A stretch of DNA of 64,000 bases from Chloroflexota bacterium (GCA_018969295.1 JAGWYN010000021.1:3068-67067); one strand, 5' to 3'; numbered from the stretch's first letter, positions 1 to 10,328 are shown. Made by a program: numbers and translations. Notes: generated by a model from the sequence alone, not told the origin.

Positions 1-2843
1 TCGGGGACAAGCGTCGAGGCGGCCAGCGCCAGCGCCCGCTGTTCCTGGTCTGTGTGAATCCAGGGCGCCCGCAGCACCTCGTCCAGCAAGACGCGGTCGG
101 CAGCGGCGACTGGATCCAGATCAAGATGGGGGGCCCATCCTGCAAAGGTCGAAGTGCCGTCGGGGGCCACATTGACAAACTGCAGACGTTTGGAGAGCAC
201 CTGGTCGTTGCCCGTCTTGATTTCGTGCGTGAGCATCAACAGCAGGTGGGGCTCTTCCCCGTCGTCGTTGGGGTTGACCAGAAGCGTTCCCTGGCGCAGC
301 AGATTGCTGTGCTTTTCCAAAAGCAGGTCACTGATGGCAAGCAGCAGCGGATGACCTGGGTGGAGCAGCGCTGCATAGTCCAGGCCAGGTTTGTCGAACG
401 GGCGCATGGCCTCTTTGGTAAAGCAAACGCGGCCGTAGCGTTTGAGCACCGGGGTCAGGTCGCGACGGTTGCGGCCAGCGATGCAGCGGTCTCGCTCCCG
501 AATCACGGCGGGCACGTGCGTGATCTCGTAGCGCCCTGCTTCGCGCGGGTAGATCACCCCCTCCAGGGCCGCAAACGCCTGCAAAAAAAAGAGGCGCACA
601 AAATGGGGCTGCAGCCGTCTCGCCTCGGCCTTTTCCATCTGCTCTTTCACGGCAAAAAGGCGTTCGACGCTCATCGTCTCCTGCGCCAGCGCATTGCGTT
701 CCAAAATGGCGCGCAGGTGTCCCTGGTCCAGGGCAGTTTCGATGCGCTGGCCGAGCCTGGCGCGCACTTCAGGCCGGTCCCCGTAGCGAATCGCCTCGAT
801 CAGCAGGTCTTTGAGACTTTTCTCCTCGAAAACCTCCCCCAAAATATCGAAGACACGACCTTGCAGCGCATCGGCTTCCACCTCAAGTTTTTTGAGCAGC
901 CGGTGGTAGACCTCCCCCTCGCGCGTCTCTTTGGCCACCAGGCTCCAAAGATGGCACACCTCCTGCTGGTTGATGCGGTGGATGCGCCCAAAGCGCTGCT
1001 CCAGCCGATTGGGGTTCCACGGCAGGTCGTAGTTCACCATCAGGCTGGCCACCTGCAGATTGACACCTTCACCGGCAGCATCGGTCGCCACCAGCACGCG
1101 CACGTCCGGGTTCAGCCAGAACTCTCCTTGCAGCCGACGACGTTCGTCGCGAGGGGTGGCGCCGTGAATGGTGATGATCGTGTCGTGGCTGCCCAGCACG
1201 CCGGCGATGCGCTGGTGCAGGTAGTTCAGGGTATCGCGATGCTCCGAAAAGATGATCAGCTTGCGCATCCGGCCATTGGCATCGTGCAGGGCCGGGTTGT
1301 CTTGCAAGATGCGTGACAGTTCATCCCACTTGCGGTCCTGGCCAGAGACAACGACCGCTTTGGCCCGGCGCTCCAGGTCGGCCAGTATGGCAATCTCTTT
1401 CTCCAGATCTGCGATCGTGCTGGCCGCTGTCGCATCATCGACCAGGGTTTCTTCGAGCGCCTCCTGTTCCTCGGCGTTCAAGTCGTCGTCGTCTTCAGGG
1501 AGATCCATCAACGTTTCTGCCAGGGCTTGCCGCTTGCGCGTGCCCATCCGCTCTTCGCGCACGCGACGCTCCAGCCGCTCCTTGCGCCGTTTGAGCGACT
1601 GATAGATGGCTTCGGGGCTGGAAGCCAGACGGCGCTGCAGCGCCGTCAAGGCAAAGCCGACCGAACTGCGCCGCTTGCCGTCAAGTTCGTCGGCCTTGCC
1701 CATCTCTGTTTTTACATAGTCGGTGACAGCTTCGTAAAGCGCCCCCTCCAGATCGGACAGCGTGTAGTTGACCGTATAGGCGCGCCGCTCGGGAAAGAGG
1801 GGCGTGCCGTCGAATTTGACCAGCTCTTCTTTGACCATGCGCCGCATCAGGTCGGAGGCGTCTACTTTGTGGACCCCATCCCGAAAGCGGCCGTAAAAGC
1901 GGTCAGAGTCGAGCAGCGACAGGAACAGTTGAAAATCTTCCTCCTTGCCGTTGTGGGGGGTCGCGGTCATCAGCAGCAGGTGGCGGGTGTGGGCCCCCAG
2001 TTTTTCGGCAAAGAGAAAGCGGCCGGTCTTTTCCAGTTTGCTGCCAAAAAAATGCGCCGAAAGCTTGTGCGCCTCGTCGAAGACGACCAGATCCCAGCCG
2101 GCAGCACACAGTTTTTCCTGCAGCTCTGAGTTGCGGGCAATCTGGTCCAGCCGGAGGATCAGCTGGGGGTGTGCCTCGAAGGGGTTGCCGCTGGGAGACA
2201 TCCGTTCAAGTTCTTTCGAGTAGATCGCGAACTGCAGCCCGAATTTCCCCGAAAGTTCTTCGCTCCACTGCTCGACCAGGCTGCCCGGGGCCACAATCAG
2301 AATGCGTCGGGCGTCGGCGCGCAGGATCAGTTCTTGCATATAGAGGCCGGCCATCACGGTTTTGCCGGCGCCGGGGTCGTCGGCCAGCACATAGCGCAGC
2401 GGCTGGCGCGGCAGCATTGACTCGTACACCGCAGTGATCTGGTGGGGCAGCGGGTCAACGTTGGAAGCATGCACCGCCATCATCGGGTCAAACAGAAAGG
2501 CCAGGTCGATGCGTTTGGCCTCTGTCACCAGCTGGAAGGCAGCGCCGTCGCCGTCAAACGACCAGGGGCGTTCGACAGTGGCAATGGCGATGCTGGCTTC
2601 ATCGCCCCGCCCCAACAGCCGCTCTTTGAGTGTGCCTTCCGGCGTTTTGTAAATGACAGACACGGTGTCTTCGCCGAGGGGAAGCACAGTCAACACAGTG
2701 GCAATTGTCGTAGGCTCAAGCCCCGTGATCGCCGATCCGATTTTCAGCTCTTCAAGACGCACAGGCAACTCTTTTCTGGGTGACAGAGGGCCATTTTGCA
2801 CAAGACAGACCACAACACCCCATCCGGCAGGGTCAGCGTACAT
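1..2843 (-). CDS. SNF2/DEAD-type helicase, DrmD-like (3' end outside window)
   Basis: The 5' 947 codons of a large superfamily 2 helicase; the 3' end lies beyond position 1. A Walker A motif DDPGAGKT lies near residue 155, the DEAH box (VVFDEAHK) near 255 and motif III (MTATPHNGKEEDF) near 290. The C-terminal helicase lobe has ATDAAGEGVNLQ near 588 and an arginine-finger motif (EQRFGRIHR) near 617. The N-terminal 100 residues, ending in a PWSFDGDG motif, match the lead-in of a SNF2-like family that includes DISARM DrmD. ATG at 2843 is the first start after an in-frame stop; no clear Shine-Dalgarno is visible. Such helicases often sit beside DNA methyltransferases in phage-defence loci, but the neighbours that would show this are off-window. 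Family assignment is confident; a defence role is inference. Confidence 0.85.
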   Translation of the reverse strand, partial: MYADPAGWGVVVCLVQNGPLSPRKELPVRLEELKIGSAITGLEPTTIATVLTVLPLGEDTVSVIYKTPEGTLKERLLGRGDEASIAIATVERPWSFDGDGAAFQLVTEAKRIDLAFLFDPMMAVHASNVDPLPHQITAVYESMLPRQPLRYVLADDPGAGKTVMAGLYMQELILRADARRILIVAPGSLVEQWSEELSGKFGLQFAIYSKELERMSPSGNPFEAHPQLILRLDQIARNSELQEKLCAAGWDLVVFDEAHKLSAHFFGSKLEKTGRFLFAEKLGAHTRHLLLMTATPHNGKEEDFQLFLSLLDSDRFYGRFRDGVHKVDASDLMRRMVKEELVKFDGTPLFPERRAYTVNYTLSDLEGALYEAVTDYVKTEMGKADELDGKRRSSVGFALTALQRRLASSPEAIYQSLKRRKERLERRVREERMGTRKRQALAETLMDLPEDDDDLNAEEQEALEETLVDDATAASTIADLEKEIAILADLERRAKAVVVSGQDRKWDELSRILQDNPALHDANGRMRKLIIFSEHRDTLNYLHQRIAGVLGSHDTIITIHGATPRDERRRLQGEFWLNPDVRVLVATDAAGEGVNLQVASLMVNYDLPWNPNRLEQRFGRIHRINQQEVCHLWSLVAKETREGEVYHRLLKKLEVEADALQGRVFDILGEVFEEKSLKDLLIEAIRYGDRPEVRARLGQRIETALDQGHLRAILERNALAQETMSVERLFAVKEQMEKAEARRLQPHFVRLFFLQAFAALEGVIYPREAGRYEITHVPAVIRERDRCIAGRNRRDLTPVLKRYGRVCFTKEAMRPFDKPGLDYAALLHPGHPLLLAISDLLLEKHSNLLRQGTLLVNPNDDGEEPHLLLMLTHEIKTGNDQVLSKRLQFVNVAPDGTSTFAGWAPHLDLDPVAAADRVLLDEVLRAPWIHTDQEQRALALAASTLVP

Positions 2844-3216
2844 TTTTATGCGGTTTTGCGTGGGTCAAGCAGGCTGGTTGTTCATCCAAACCCACTCAAT
2901 TCCATCTTTGCAAGCAGTCGTCGGCGATGCCAACAGGCCCCCACAGCTGTGAGCGTGTCGTGGGTGTCTATGTGATCATTTTTTGTCTGTTGTCAGGCTT
3001 TGTAACAGGATGGGGTTCGTTCCGCCTGAAGGTACATTTTTTTCAGGCATCTCGGGTGTCAATCCGGGTGTTTTTTTTGTACCCGTGTTCAGAAGGGGTG
3101 CCTGGTTTTTCCAGAAGTCAAAGGACGATGACTTCTTTCACCAACCACCCCTCAGCTTCCCAACAATTTGGGAGTGCGGCACGTTATCAGTATGGAACAC
3201 CCTGGTGAGGGTGCAG
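2844..3216. other. Intergenic, no gene seen
   Basis: The 373 bases between the helicase start and tRNA-Glu contain no convincing coding frame. There is a T-rich stretch near 3066-3076 inside a weak CGGGT/ACCCG hairpin (about 3064-3084). I see no clear promoter or terminator for either neighbour. Confidence 0.5.
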
Positions 3217-3289
<73 letters not shown>

Positions 3290-3397
3290 TTGTTTGCTGA
3301 TGTTATGGCCGCCAGAACTTTCCCTAGTATAGCCCGCTCGCCGGTTGGCGTCAAATCAACGGCCTTCAAAAATCCGCTTTTGCAACAGAGGCCGCGC

Positions 3398-4705
3398 CTA
3401 CACAGGGGGCAAGGGGTCATCCGATCTGCGTTTGTCTTCGAGCGCATCCATCTCGTCGGTCTCTTCTTCGTAGCGGGAGATGGTTTCGGGCGGCAGCGCA
3501 CGCATCCCGGAGTGAACCGTCGCAGCCCCCTTCTCCCCCTCCGGCTGTGGCAGATGCAGAGGCCAGCGGCTGGTCACCGACGCCATGACCGACAGATCGT
3601 CGAGCGCAAGGGGCACCGTCTTGGACAAGGAGAGCTCCCCTGCGGTCAGCTGCGGAGAAGGAGGGAGGGGCGGCGGAGCGCTCTGCAGTTGACGGTAGAT
3701 CGTCGCCAGCAGCTGGCTCACCTGCGCCGCATCGAGCGGGCTGCGCGTGTGAAGGCCGCTTTGTGCCCAAAGCGCATGCAGCGCATCAAAATCCCATGCC
3801 TCGACAAGCACTCCCTCACTCTGAACATGGCCGATCTCTGCCAGCACACCGTCTCCGCGCAGGGTCAGCTCCTGCGGCGCCAAGAGCGCTGATTTTCCAA
3901 GATAGGGAGAGGCCTGGCCGTTGGCAAAAAAATTGGGCCCTATCAAAAAGGAACAGGCCGCAAAGATCTGGTTGTCCTGCATCCGCGCCAGCGCCCCGGA
4001 ACGCAGTTTGTGGTACTGTGGCTGGCTGTTGCTGGCAGCCAGCACAGCCAGCGCCTCAGCTCCCTGGAACGCCAACAGCCGCCCGACCTCTGGAAAAAGC
4101 ACATCCCCCCCAATCATCAGGCCAAGAGTGCCGACAGGGGTCGGGATGGCATTCCAGGTGAGGGCAGGCTGACAAAAAAATTGATCCTCAGGGGTCAGCA
4201 GGACCTTGGCCTGGGTGCCGAGCAAGGTGCCCTCCGGCCCAAAAACAGCCGCCAGGTTGCGAATCACACCGTCACGCGGGTCGGGCAGGTAGGCGCTGGG
4301 GGCCACCACCGTGAGCGCAAATTCGCGCGCCAGCCCACCAAACAGTTCCGTGTAGCGAAGCCAGAGCGATGGCGCAGCAATGTCGAGCAGCCCAGCCAGC
4401 TGGCTGCGAAAATCTGCGCGCAGCATCCCAGCAGCCCCGTGGGCCAGCCAACCAACCCACTTCTGCCAGAAAGACGCGCTGCGCCGACGCCCCCGATCTG
4501 CTCGTTTGAGCAGGGACGAACGGAAGTCTCCGAGCAGAGGGGGCACCACCATCAACCCAGCCAGCTCCGGAAAGACCACAAGGTGCGCTCGTTTGTTTTC
4601 AGCCGAACGCAGCAGGCGACGCAAATTGTCCCGGTACTCGTCCAGCGAGAAGGGAAGACGGGTGCGCTGCTGGACACAGGCGATTATGAAACGCCCCAAA
4701 CCCAA
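3398..4705 (-). CDS. Nitrilase-fold (CN hydrolase) protein lacking the catalytic Cys
   Basis: A 435-residue carbon-nitrogen hydrolase homologue. The conserved Glu (FPELAG, about residue 47) and the Lys context (AKVLLTPEDQFF) are present. The nucleophile elbow, normally G-x-x-x-C-x-D-x-x-F-P-E, reads GLMIGGDVLFPE: Cys is replaced by Gly, and the DNA is GGG GGG GAT. It is therefore probably not a classical amidase or nitrilase and may be a pseudoenzyme or binding protein. A C-terminal extension of about 120 residues rich in Pro, Ser and acidic residues follows the domain. The listed TTG start has AAAGGA only 3 nt upstream; TTG at 4699 has better spacing. It lies 69 nt downstream of the carbamoyltransferase-like gene, probably in one transcript. 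Confidence 0.75.
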   Translation of the reverse strand: MGLGRFIIACVQQRTRLPFSLDEYRDNLRRLLRSAENKRAHLVVFPELAGLMVVPPLLGDFRSSLLKRADRGRRRSASFWQKWVGWLAHGAAGMLRADFRSQLAGLLDIAAPSLWLRYTELFGGLAREFALTVVAPSAYLPDPRDGVIRNLAAVFGPEGTLLGTQAKVLLTPEDQFFCQPALTWNAIPTPVGTLGLMIGGDVLFPEVGRLLAFQGAEALAVLAASNSQPQYHKLRSGALARMQDNQIFAACSFLIGPNFFANGQASPYLGKSALLAPQELTLRGDGVLAEIGHVQSEGVLVEAWDFDALHALWAQSGLHTRSPLDAAQVSQLLATIYRQLQSAPPPLPPSPQLTAGELSLSKTVPLALDDLSVMASVTSRWPLHLPQPEGEKGAATVHSGMRALPPETISRYEEETDEMDALEDKRRSDDPLPPV

Positions 4706-4774
4706 GAATCCTTTCTGACAGCGACCACTCGCTTCTCTGTACCCAGACCCAGGGAGATTCCCCCACCCGGTCGG

Positions 4775-5569
4775 TCAAGCCGCTGTCACATACCGCAGAA
4801 TCGCCTTGTGAACCGGCAGAAGCAGACGTTTCTGCGCGTACCCCACAAAGCCGGGATAGTTCAACGGATCCACCTGCAGCTCTCGCCCCACCGTGAAGGG
4901 GGGCGTGGGCAACAACGCCGGAAAGCACAGGTGGGAAAGGTGTTCCGCTGTGAGCGGAGAGGGGGCCCCTTCTCCGTCGCTGGGCCAGCCGTCGGTAATG
5001 ACCACATCGGCGTGTGGCGGCAGCTCCGCAGTGAAGTGCACAGCTTTCCCTGCTTCGTGGTGCCGCTCCTCGCAGACGTGGATGACCTTGACGCCAAGCA
5101 CAGCAGCCAGTTCGTGCCAGGAACGAAAGACATTGGTCGTCGGACCCCAAAGACAGACAGTGGCCGAGGCCAGCGGCTGGATCGTACGGTCGATAAAGTA
5201 GGCGTCGGTGAGCACCTCGCATGGATGGCCCAGGCGGCTCATGGCGTTGACTACAGGCCGCGAGCTCGCTTTTGCAAAAGCAACCAGCCTGGCGTGGTCA
5301 GACTCTCGAATGACATAGTGCGTGAAGAAAAGATCCAGATACCCCGCAAGGTCTTCCACACGCTCGTGGGTCTTGAGCAGGTTGGGCAGTTCGGTGAACT
5401 CAAGGCCCAGCTCGCGGAATGCCTGGATGAAGGTGGCGCGGGTGCGAATGCCGTTCCCTTCAAACGACCCCGCCACCGTGCCGCCGAGCGGGCTGTCGGC
5501 AGCGCCGACCAGCGCCCAGATGGCCTGGATGTCGCGCGCGCCAAGGTCAGAGAGGGCCAGGAGATTCAT
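4775..5569 (-). CDS. Divergent ornithine/aspartate carbamoyltransferase-like protein
   Basis: 264 residues with the aspartate/ornithine carbamoyltransferase fold signature, shorter than usual (about 300-310). The carbamoyl-phosphate loop, normally S-T-R-T-R, is degenerate (GNGIRTR, about 39-45). The HPC(Q/E)xLxD motif is kept (GHPCEVLTD). A WGPTTNV-x-x-S element and DVVITDGW resemble the second-domain signatures. The ornithine-binding HCLP motif is absent. Substrate is therefore unclear; a noncanonical transcarbamylase is the best description. ATG at 5569 overlaps the stop of the upstream lipoprotein gene by 4 nt, indicating translational coupling. Confidence 0.65.
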   Translation of the reverse strand: MNLLALSDLGARDIQAIWALVGAADSPLGGTVAGSFEGNGIRTRATFIQAFRELGLEFTELPNLLKTHERVEDLAGYLDLFFTHYVIRESDHARLVAFAKASSRPVVNAMSRLGHPCEVLTDAYFIDRTIQPLASATVCLWGPTTNVFRSWHELAAVLGVKVIHVCEERHHEAGKAVHFTAELPPHADVVITDGWPSDGEGAPSPLTAEHLSHLCFPALLPTPPFTVGRELQVDPLNYPGFVGYAQKRLLLPVHKAILRYVTAA

Positions 5570-6828
5570 TCCAGGGAAACCGTCGCCTCGGCCGGCGACC
5601 AGGCAGCGGTCATGCCCGTGCCCAGCAACGTGCGCTCTCCCCCCAGCTGCTGAACCCAGATCCCGCTGCCCTCGCCGGGCACGGTGCCCACAAAGACAAA
5701 GGCGCTGCTGTCCGCAGCCCAGATGCGGTGGCTCTGCGCATACTGGTCAAAAAAAGGCAGGTAGTTCTCAAAATAGGTGCGCGAGGGCAAAAACCACGCG
5801 TACGGCTCGGAACGCCGCCCGTCCCACACATGCCAGCGCAACCCCAGCTCCCCGTCGATCGCTTCCACAGCCAGATAGGCCAGCTGTTCGCCGTTCGGGC
5901 TCCAATAAAAACCCAACACCGGGCTTTCGCTCAGCTCTCGCGTGCGCAGGCTCTCCAGCTCGACCGCATACAGCGACCCCAGGGTGCTCATCTGGGTTTC
6001 TTCTTCGGTGACCACATAGGCCAGCCGACTCCCATCCGGGCTCAAGGTAAAGGTGATCCGCCCAGGGTAGTCCGTCAGCTCCACCAATTCTTCGCCGGCC
6101 AGGTCGGCCACAATCAGCCGCTGTCGCTCTTCCTGCGTGGCGTAGATCAGCCGCTCACCGTCGGGGGCCCACTGCGGGGCCGCAAACTGCCCCCCCACAG
6201 CCGACAGCGGCTGGGACGCTCCCTCCAGTTCAAGCAGTTCGACCCGCTGGTTGTCGATGTGCGCCAGCAGCCGCTGGCCGTCGGGGGCCCAGGAGAAGTA
6301 AAAGGGCTGCCCCTCGGCCACTGTGCGGGCAGTGCCGCTCGGCTCGCCGACTTCGACGACACGCAGCGCCATCGACAGCGCCCCAGGACGCATCCAGTTG
6401 CTCAGATAGGCCAGCTGCTCGCCCGTCGGGCTCCAAGAAAAGTAAAAGGGAGGGAACGGCACCGGGACTGCGCGGCGGTCGCTGCCGTCAAAGCGGCTCA
6501 CTTCCACTGCACTGCGACGCCCCCCCTCCAGCCGCGCCCAGGCAATCTGTTCGCCGTCAGGTGCCCAGACCGGCTGCAGATACTGCCGCTGGCGCGAGGC
6601 ATCTGTGGTCAGGGCAAAACGCTGGCCGCTGGCCGCATCCACCAAAAAAAGGTTTCCATCCAGCCCGGTGACCAACAGTTGATTGTACGCGTCGGCGGGC
6701 CGCTGCGCAGCTGTCAGCGCCAGACGTGTCTGTGCCAGAATCCTCTCTGTCAGGCCGTCGATGCTGCCGCCAGAACAACCTGCCAATCCCAAAAGCAACG
6801 CCAGCCCAGGAAGAAGTCGTCTCCACAT
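5566..6828 (-). CDS. TolB-like beta-propeller lipoprotein
   Basis: A 420-residue exported protein made of repeated WD40-like/TolB blades. Recurring units of the type W-x-PDGEQ(I/L)-x-(W/Y), such as WAPDGEQIAW, WSPTGEQLAY and WAPDGERLIY, run through most of the chain. The N-terminus is a lipoprotein signal (hydrophobic LLPGLALLLGLAGC), with Cys about residue 18 as the lipidation site. The start at 6828 is chosen because GGAGG lies 5 nt upstream; an in-frame extension to 6888 has no ribosome binding site and would spoil the signal peptide. It heads a tight group with the carbamoyltransferase-like and nitrilase-like genes. Function unknown; a surface binding or sensing role is plausible. Confidence 0.75.
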   Translation of the reverse strand: MWRRLLPGLALLLGLAGCSGGSIDGLTERILAQTRLALTAAQRPADAYNQLLVTGLDGNLFLVDAASGQRFALTTDASRQRQYLQPVWAPDGEQIAWARLEGGRRSAVEVSRFDGSDRRAVPVPFPPFYFSWSPTGEQLAYLSNWMRPGALSMALRVVEVGEPSGTARTVAEGQPFYFSWAPDGQRLLAHIDNQRVELLELEGASQPLSAVGGQFAAPQWAPDGERLIYATQEERQRLIVADLAGEELVELTDYPGRITFTLSPDGSRLAYVVTEEETQMSTLGSLYAVELESLRTRELSESPVLGFYWSPNGEQLAYLAVEAIDGELGLRWHVWDGRRSEPYAWFLPSRTYFENYLPFFDQYAQSHRIWAADSSAFVFVGTVPGEGSGIWVQQLGGERTLLGTGMTAAWSPAEATVSLE

Positions 6829-6936
6829 GAGGTCCTCCATACGCTCGTACCACGCCACAGTGCTTTTTCCAGTATATGCAAAAATCACCGCTTTTCCGCA
6901 GCAGAGCTTACAAAGGAGACAGACTGCTGTCGGCCT

Positions 6937-8040
6937 CTACGCCCGGGCCGAGGGCAGGCGCAGCAGCACGGTGATTTCGCTGCGGTTGTGGAACAGCTGG
7001 CGAGCCCCCTCCACCCGATAAGCACGGCGCAGAATGGCCAGCGCCTGCTCGATTATCGGTGCACGCTCCTGCTCGGGCAGCTTGAGCGTCAGCAGAGCCC
7101 ACCCGTGCGGGTAAAGAAAGCGGGCGTAGGCCACCATCAGCCGGGCCGAGTCGCGTGCGTCCATGCGCATGTCGTTGACGATCAGGTCGAAGCGATCCGG
7201 GCCTTCCTCCAGATAGTGCTCGGCGGTGATGTGCAGATGGCGGATGCCTCGGTCGCTGGCCAGGCGGGGGTCGAGCTCGCCCGGGTCCACCGCGGTGACA
7301 TACTGGTCTCGCTGGCGCAACAGGCGCGTCCAGCCGCCCGGGGCGGCGCCCAGGTCGAGGGCAACCCCGCGGGCGGGCAGTTCCAGCCCAAAGACTTCGA
7401 GGGCCTCCAACAACTTGAACTCAGAGCGGCTAACCTGTCCCTCCTCGCGGGCGAAGCGCCGCATCCCACCGGCCCAGTTCGACAGGTTGTCGGCGGCCAG
7501 CGAGAGCCCAGCCAATGCGGCCAGGCGCCCCTTGCCCAATTTGAAGCCGTCTGCCACCCATGCCCCGGCCTGCGGCCCGCTGGGCAGCAGGCCGCAAAGC
7601 ACCGAGACAATCTGCTCCGGCGAACGCACATCCAGCGGCGGGCCAGCTTCCCCCGCCAACGCTGCGGAGAGGGTCGTGTTGATGTCGAACGGTTTGTACG
7701 GCAGCTCCACGCACAGCCGCGTCTGCACCGAAAACCGTCTGTCCGCCTCCAGCGGCGGCAGCAGCGGCGGCAGGGTGCGGGCCAGAAAAGCCGGGTCTCC
7801 CGCATGCCCGCCGAGCGGCACAATCACCTGCACCGGTGCCAGATGGCGCACGAAGATCGGGGGAGCCTGGCGCCAGAGCAGCGCCAGCTCTGCCAAGGGG
7901 CGCCCCAGGTCGGCCAGCAGCACCCCCTCCCCGGGGGAATCGAACAGCTGCGCCGCAGGGCAGGCGGCCAACAGTTCGGCACGAGCCAGCTCGGCAGAAC
8001 CGGCATCGCAGGAGAGCAGCACCAACGTCGACGGGTTCAT
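6937..8040 (-). CDS. RlmM/FtsJ-type rRNA 2'-O-methyltransferase
   Basis: 367 residues, nearly the length of E. coli RlmM (366). The N-terminal half resembles a THUMP-like RNA-binding region. The C-terminal FtsJ Rossmann domain has the SAM-binding motif LDLGAAPGGWT (about 223-233), the preceding SRSEFKLLEA element that matches RlmM, the acidic motif DLIVNDMRMD, and LTLKLPEQ with the catalytic-type Lys. RlmM methylates C2498 of 23S rRNA in E. coli; the same target here is inferred. ATG at 8040 overlaps the purB stop by 4 nt, so the two are co-translated. The reading frame continues open upstream into purB, but that part is antisense-like noise and not a start. Confidence 0.8.
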   Translation of the reverse strand: MNPSTLVLLSCDAGSAELARAELLAACPAAQLFDSPGEGVLLADLGRPLAELALLWRQAPPIFVRHLAPVQVIVPLGGHAGDPAFLARTLPPLLPPLEADRRFSVQTRLCVELPYKPFDINTTLSAALAGEAGPPLDVRSPEQIVSVLCGLLPSGPQAGAWVADGFKLGKGRLAALAGLSLAADNLSNWAGGMRRFAREEGQVSRSEFKLLEALEVFGLELPARGVALDLGAAPGGWTRLLRQRDQYVTAVDPGELDPRLASDRGIRHLHITAEHYLEEGPDRFDLIVNDMRMDARDSARLMVAYARFLYPHGWALLTLKLPEQERAPIIEQALAILRRAYRVEGARQLFHNRSEITVLLRLPSARA

Positions 8041-9446
8041 CGGTCCTCCTCCCCAGATAGCGCAGCGCGCAGCTGGGCAGCCAGCTCGAGCGCGCGCTCG
8101 GCCGCATCCCCGGTATGGCTGCTGGCGTCGAGCAGCATCGGCAGCGTGTCGGCAGCCACCAGGCGGACAATGCGCGGGTCGCCGGCCAGCAGCTCCGCCA
8201 GCGGATTGGCCTGGCCAGCCTGGAGAGCGGCCCACGCCGCCAGGCTCTGTTCGCGGATCGCCGCGTGCAGTTCCTGGCGGTCGCCGCCGGCCTGAACCCC
8301 GGCCATCAAGACCCGCTCGGTCGCCGCAAAAAGACCGTAGTCGCGCAGATTGCGTTGGATCGGGCCGGGCCAGAACTGCAGGCCTTCCACCAGGGGCAAA
8401 GCCCGCATCACGACCTCCTCTGTGAGCAAAAATGCCTCCGGCAACAGCAGCCGCCGGTTGGCCGAATCGTCGAGCGTCCGTTCCAACAGGCTGTTGGCAG
8501 CGTTGTCCCACGCCACTCGGGGGAGGGCCGCCACCAGCCGGGTGAGGCTGTCGATATTTTCCGCCACAATCGGGTTGCGCTTGAAGGGCATGGCGCTCGA
8601 GCCGACCTGGCGCGCCCCAAACGGCTCGCTCCACTCCCCAAAAGGCGGGCTCTGCAAAAGCCGCAGATCCAGAGCAAACTTGTGCAGCGTGCCACACAGC
8701 CCGGCCAGGGCGTTGAGCACCAGCCAGTCCTGCTTGCGCGGGTACGTCTGGGTGGCGACCGGAAAGGCCTCCACCCCCAGTTGCGCCATCACCGCGCTCT
8801 CCAGCTGGCGGGCGCTCCACCCCGTGCCCGCCAGCAGCTGGACATAGCTGGCACTGACCCCGACCGCACCTTTGAGCCCTTTGCCGCGCACCGCAGAACG
8901 CACCCTGCGCAGCTCAGCCAGGTCGGCCAGCAGATCCTGCCCATACTGCGCCAGCCGGTAGCCGACCGTCGTCGGTTCCGCTGGCTGCAGATGGGTGAAG
9001 GCGATCGTCACGGTCTGCGCCTCGGCTTCGATACGCCCCGCCAACGCCGCCAGCAGCCGCTCCACCCCGACCAGCAGCTGGTCGAGCGCCGCACGCAGCC
9101 GCAGCGCATCGACATTGTCAAGCACATCCATCGACGTCGCCCCCAGATGGAGGATGGGGCCACCGACCGGGCACTGCGCAGCATAGACCTGGATCTCGGC
9201 CATCAGGTCATGGCGGATCTCCCGTTCGACTGCCTCCGCAGCGGGGATGTCGATCTCGGTTTCGTGGGCGCGCAGGTCAGCTACCTGTTCAGAAGTGACC
9301 AACCCAGCCTGCCGCTGGGCTTCTGCCAACGCCACCCAAAAACGACGCAGCAGCCGGCGTTTGTGCGCCTCGCTCCAAAGCTGCCGCATCGCAGCACTGC
9401 CGTACCGCCAGGTCAGCGGAGACAGGTAGGTCTCATGGTCAAACAT
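8037..9446 (-). CDS. purB: Adenylosuccinate lyase
   Basis: 469 residues with the fumarase/aspartase superfamily signature GSSAMPFKRNP (about residue 282) and the second conserved block HLGATSMDVLDN that carries the catalytic His region. It cleaves SAICAR to AICAR and adenylosuccinate to AMP in purine synthesis. The length is slightly above the typical 430-460. It follows the cysQ-like gene by 15 nt and overlaps the rlmM-like gene by 4 nt, forming a three-gene operon. Confidence 0.93.
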   Translation of the reverse strand: MFDHETYLSPLTWRYGSAAMRQLWSEAHKRRLLRRFWVALAEAQRQAGLVTSEQVADLRAHETEIDIPAAEAVEREIRHDLMAEIQVYAAQCPVGGPILHLGATSMDVLDNVDALRLRAALDQLLVGVERLLAALAGRIEAEAQTVTIAFTHLQPAEPTTVGYRLAQYGQDLLADLAELRRVRSAVRGKGLKGAVGVSASYVQLLAGTGWSARQLESAVMAQLGVEAFPVATQTYPRKQDWLVLNALAGLCGTLHKFALDLRLLQSPPFGEWSEPFGARQVGSSAMPFKRNPIVAENIDSLTRLVAALPRVAWDNAANSLLERTLDDSANRRLLLPEAFLLTEEVVMRALPLVEGLQFWPGPIQRNLRDYGLFAATERVLMAGVQAGGDRQELHAAIREQSLAAWAALQAGQANPLAELLAGDPRIVRLVAADTLPMLLDASSHTGDAAERALELAAQLRAALSGEEDR

Positions 9447-9461
9447 CGATCCTCGTCTCTT

Positions 9462-10328
<867 letters not shown>

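Noticed and set aside
54..1316. 420-codon plus-strand frame at the left edge
   Set aside because: It is the antisense of the helicase gene, whose domains are all on the minus strand.
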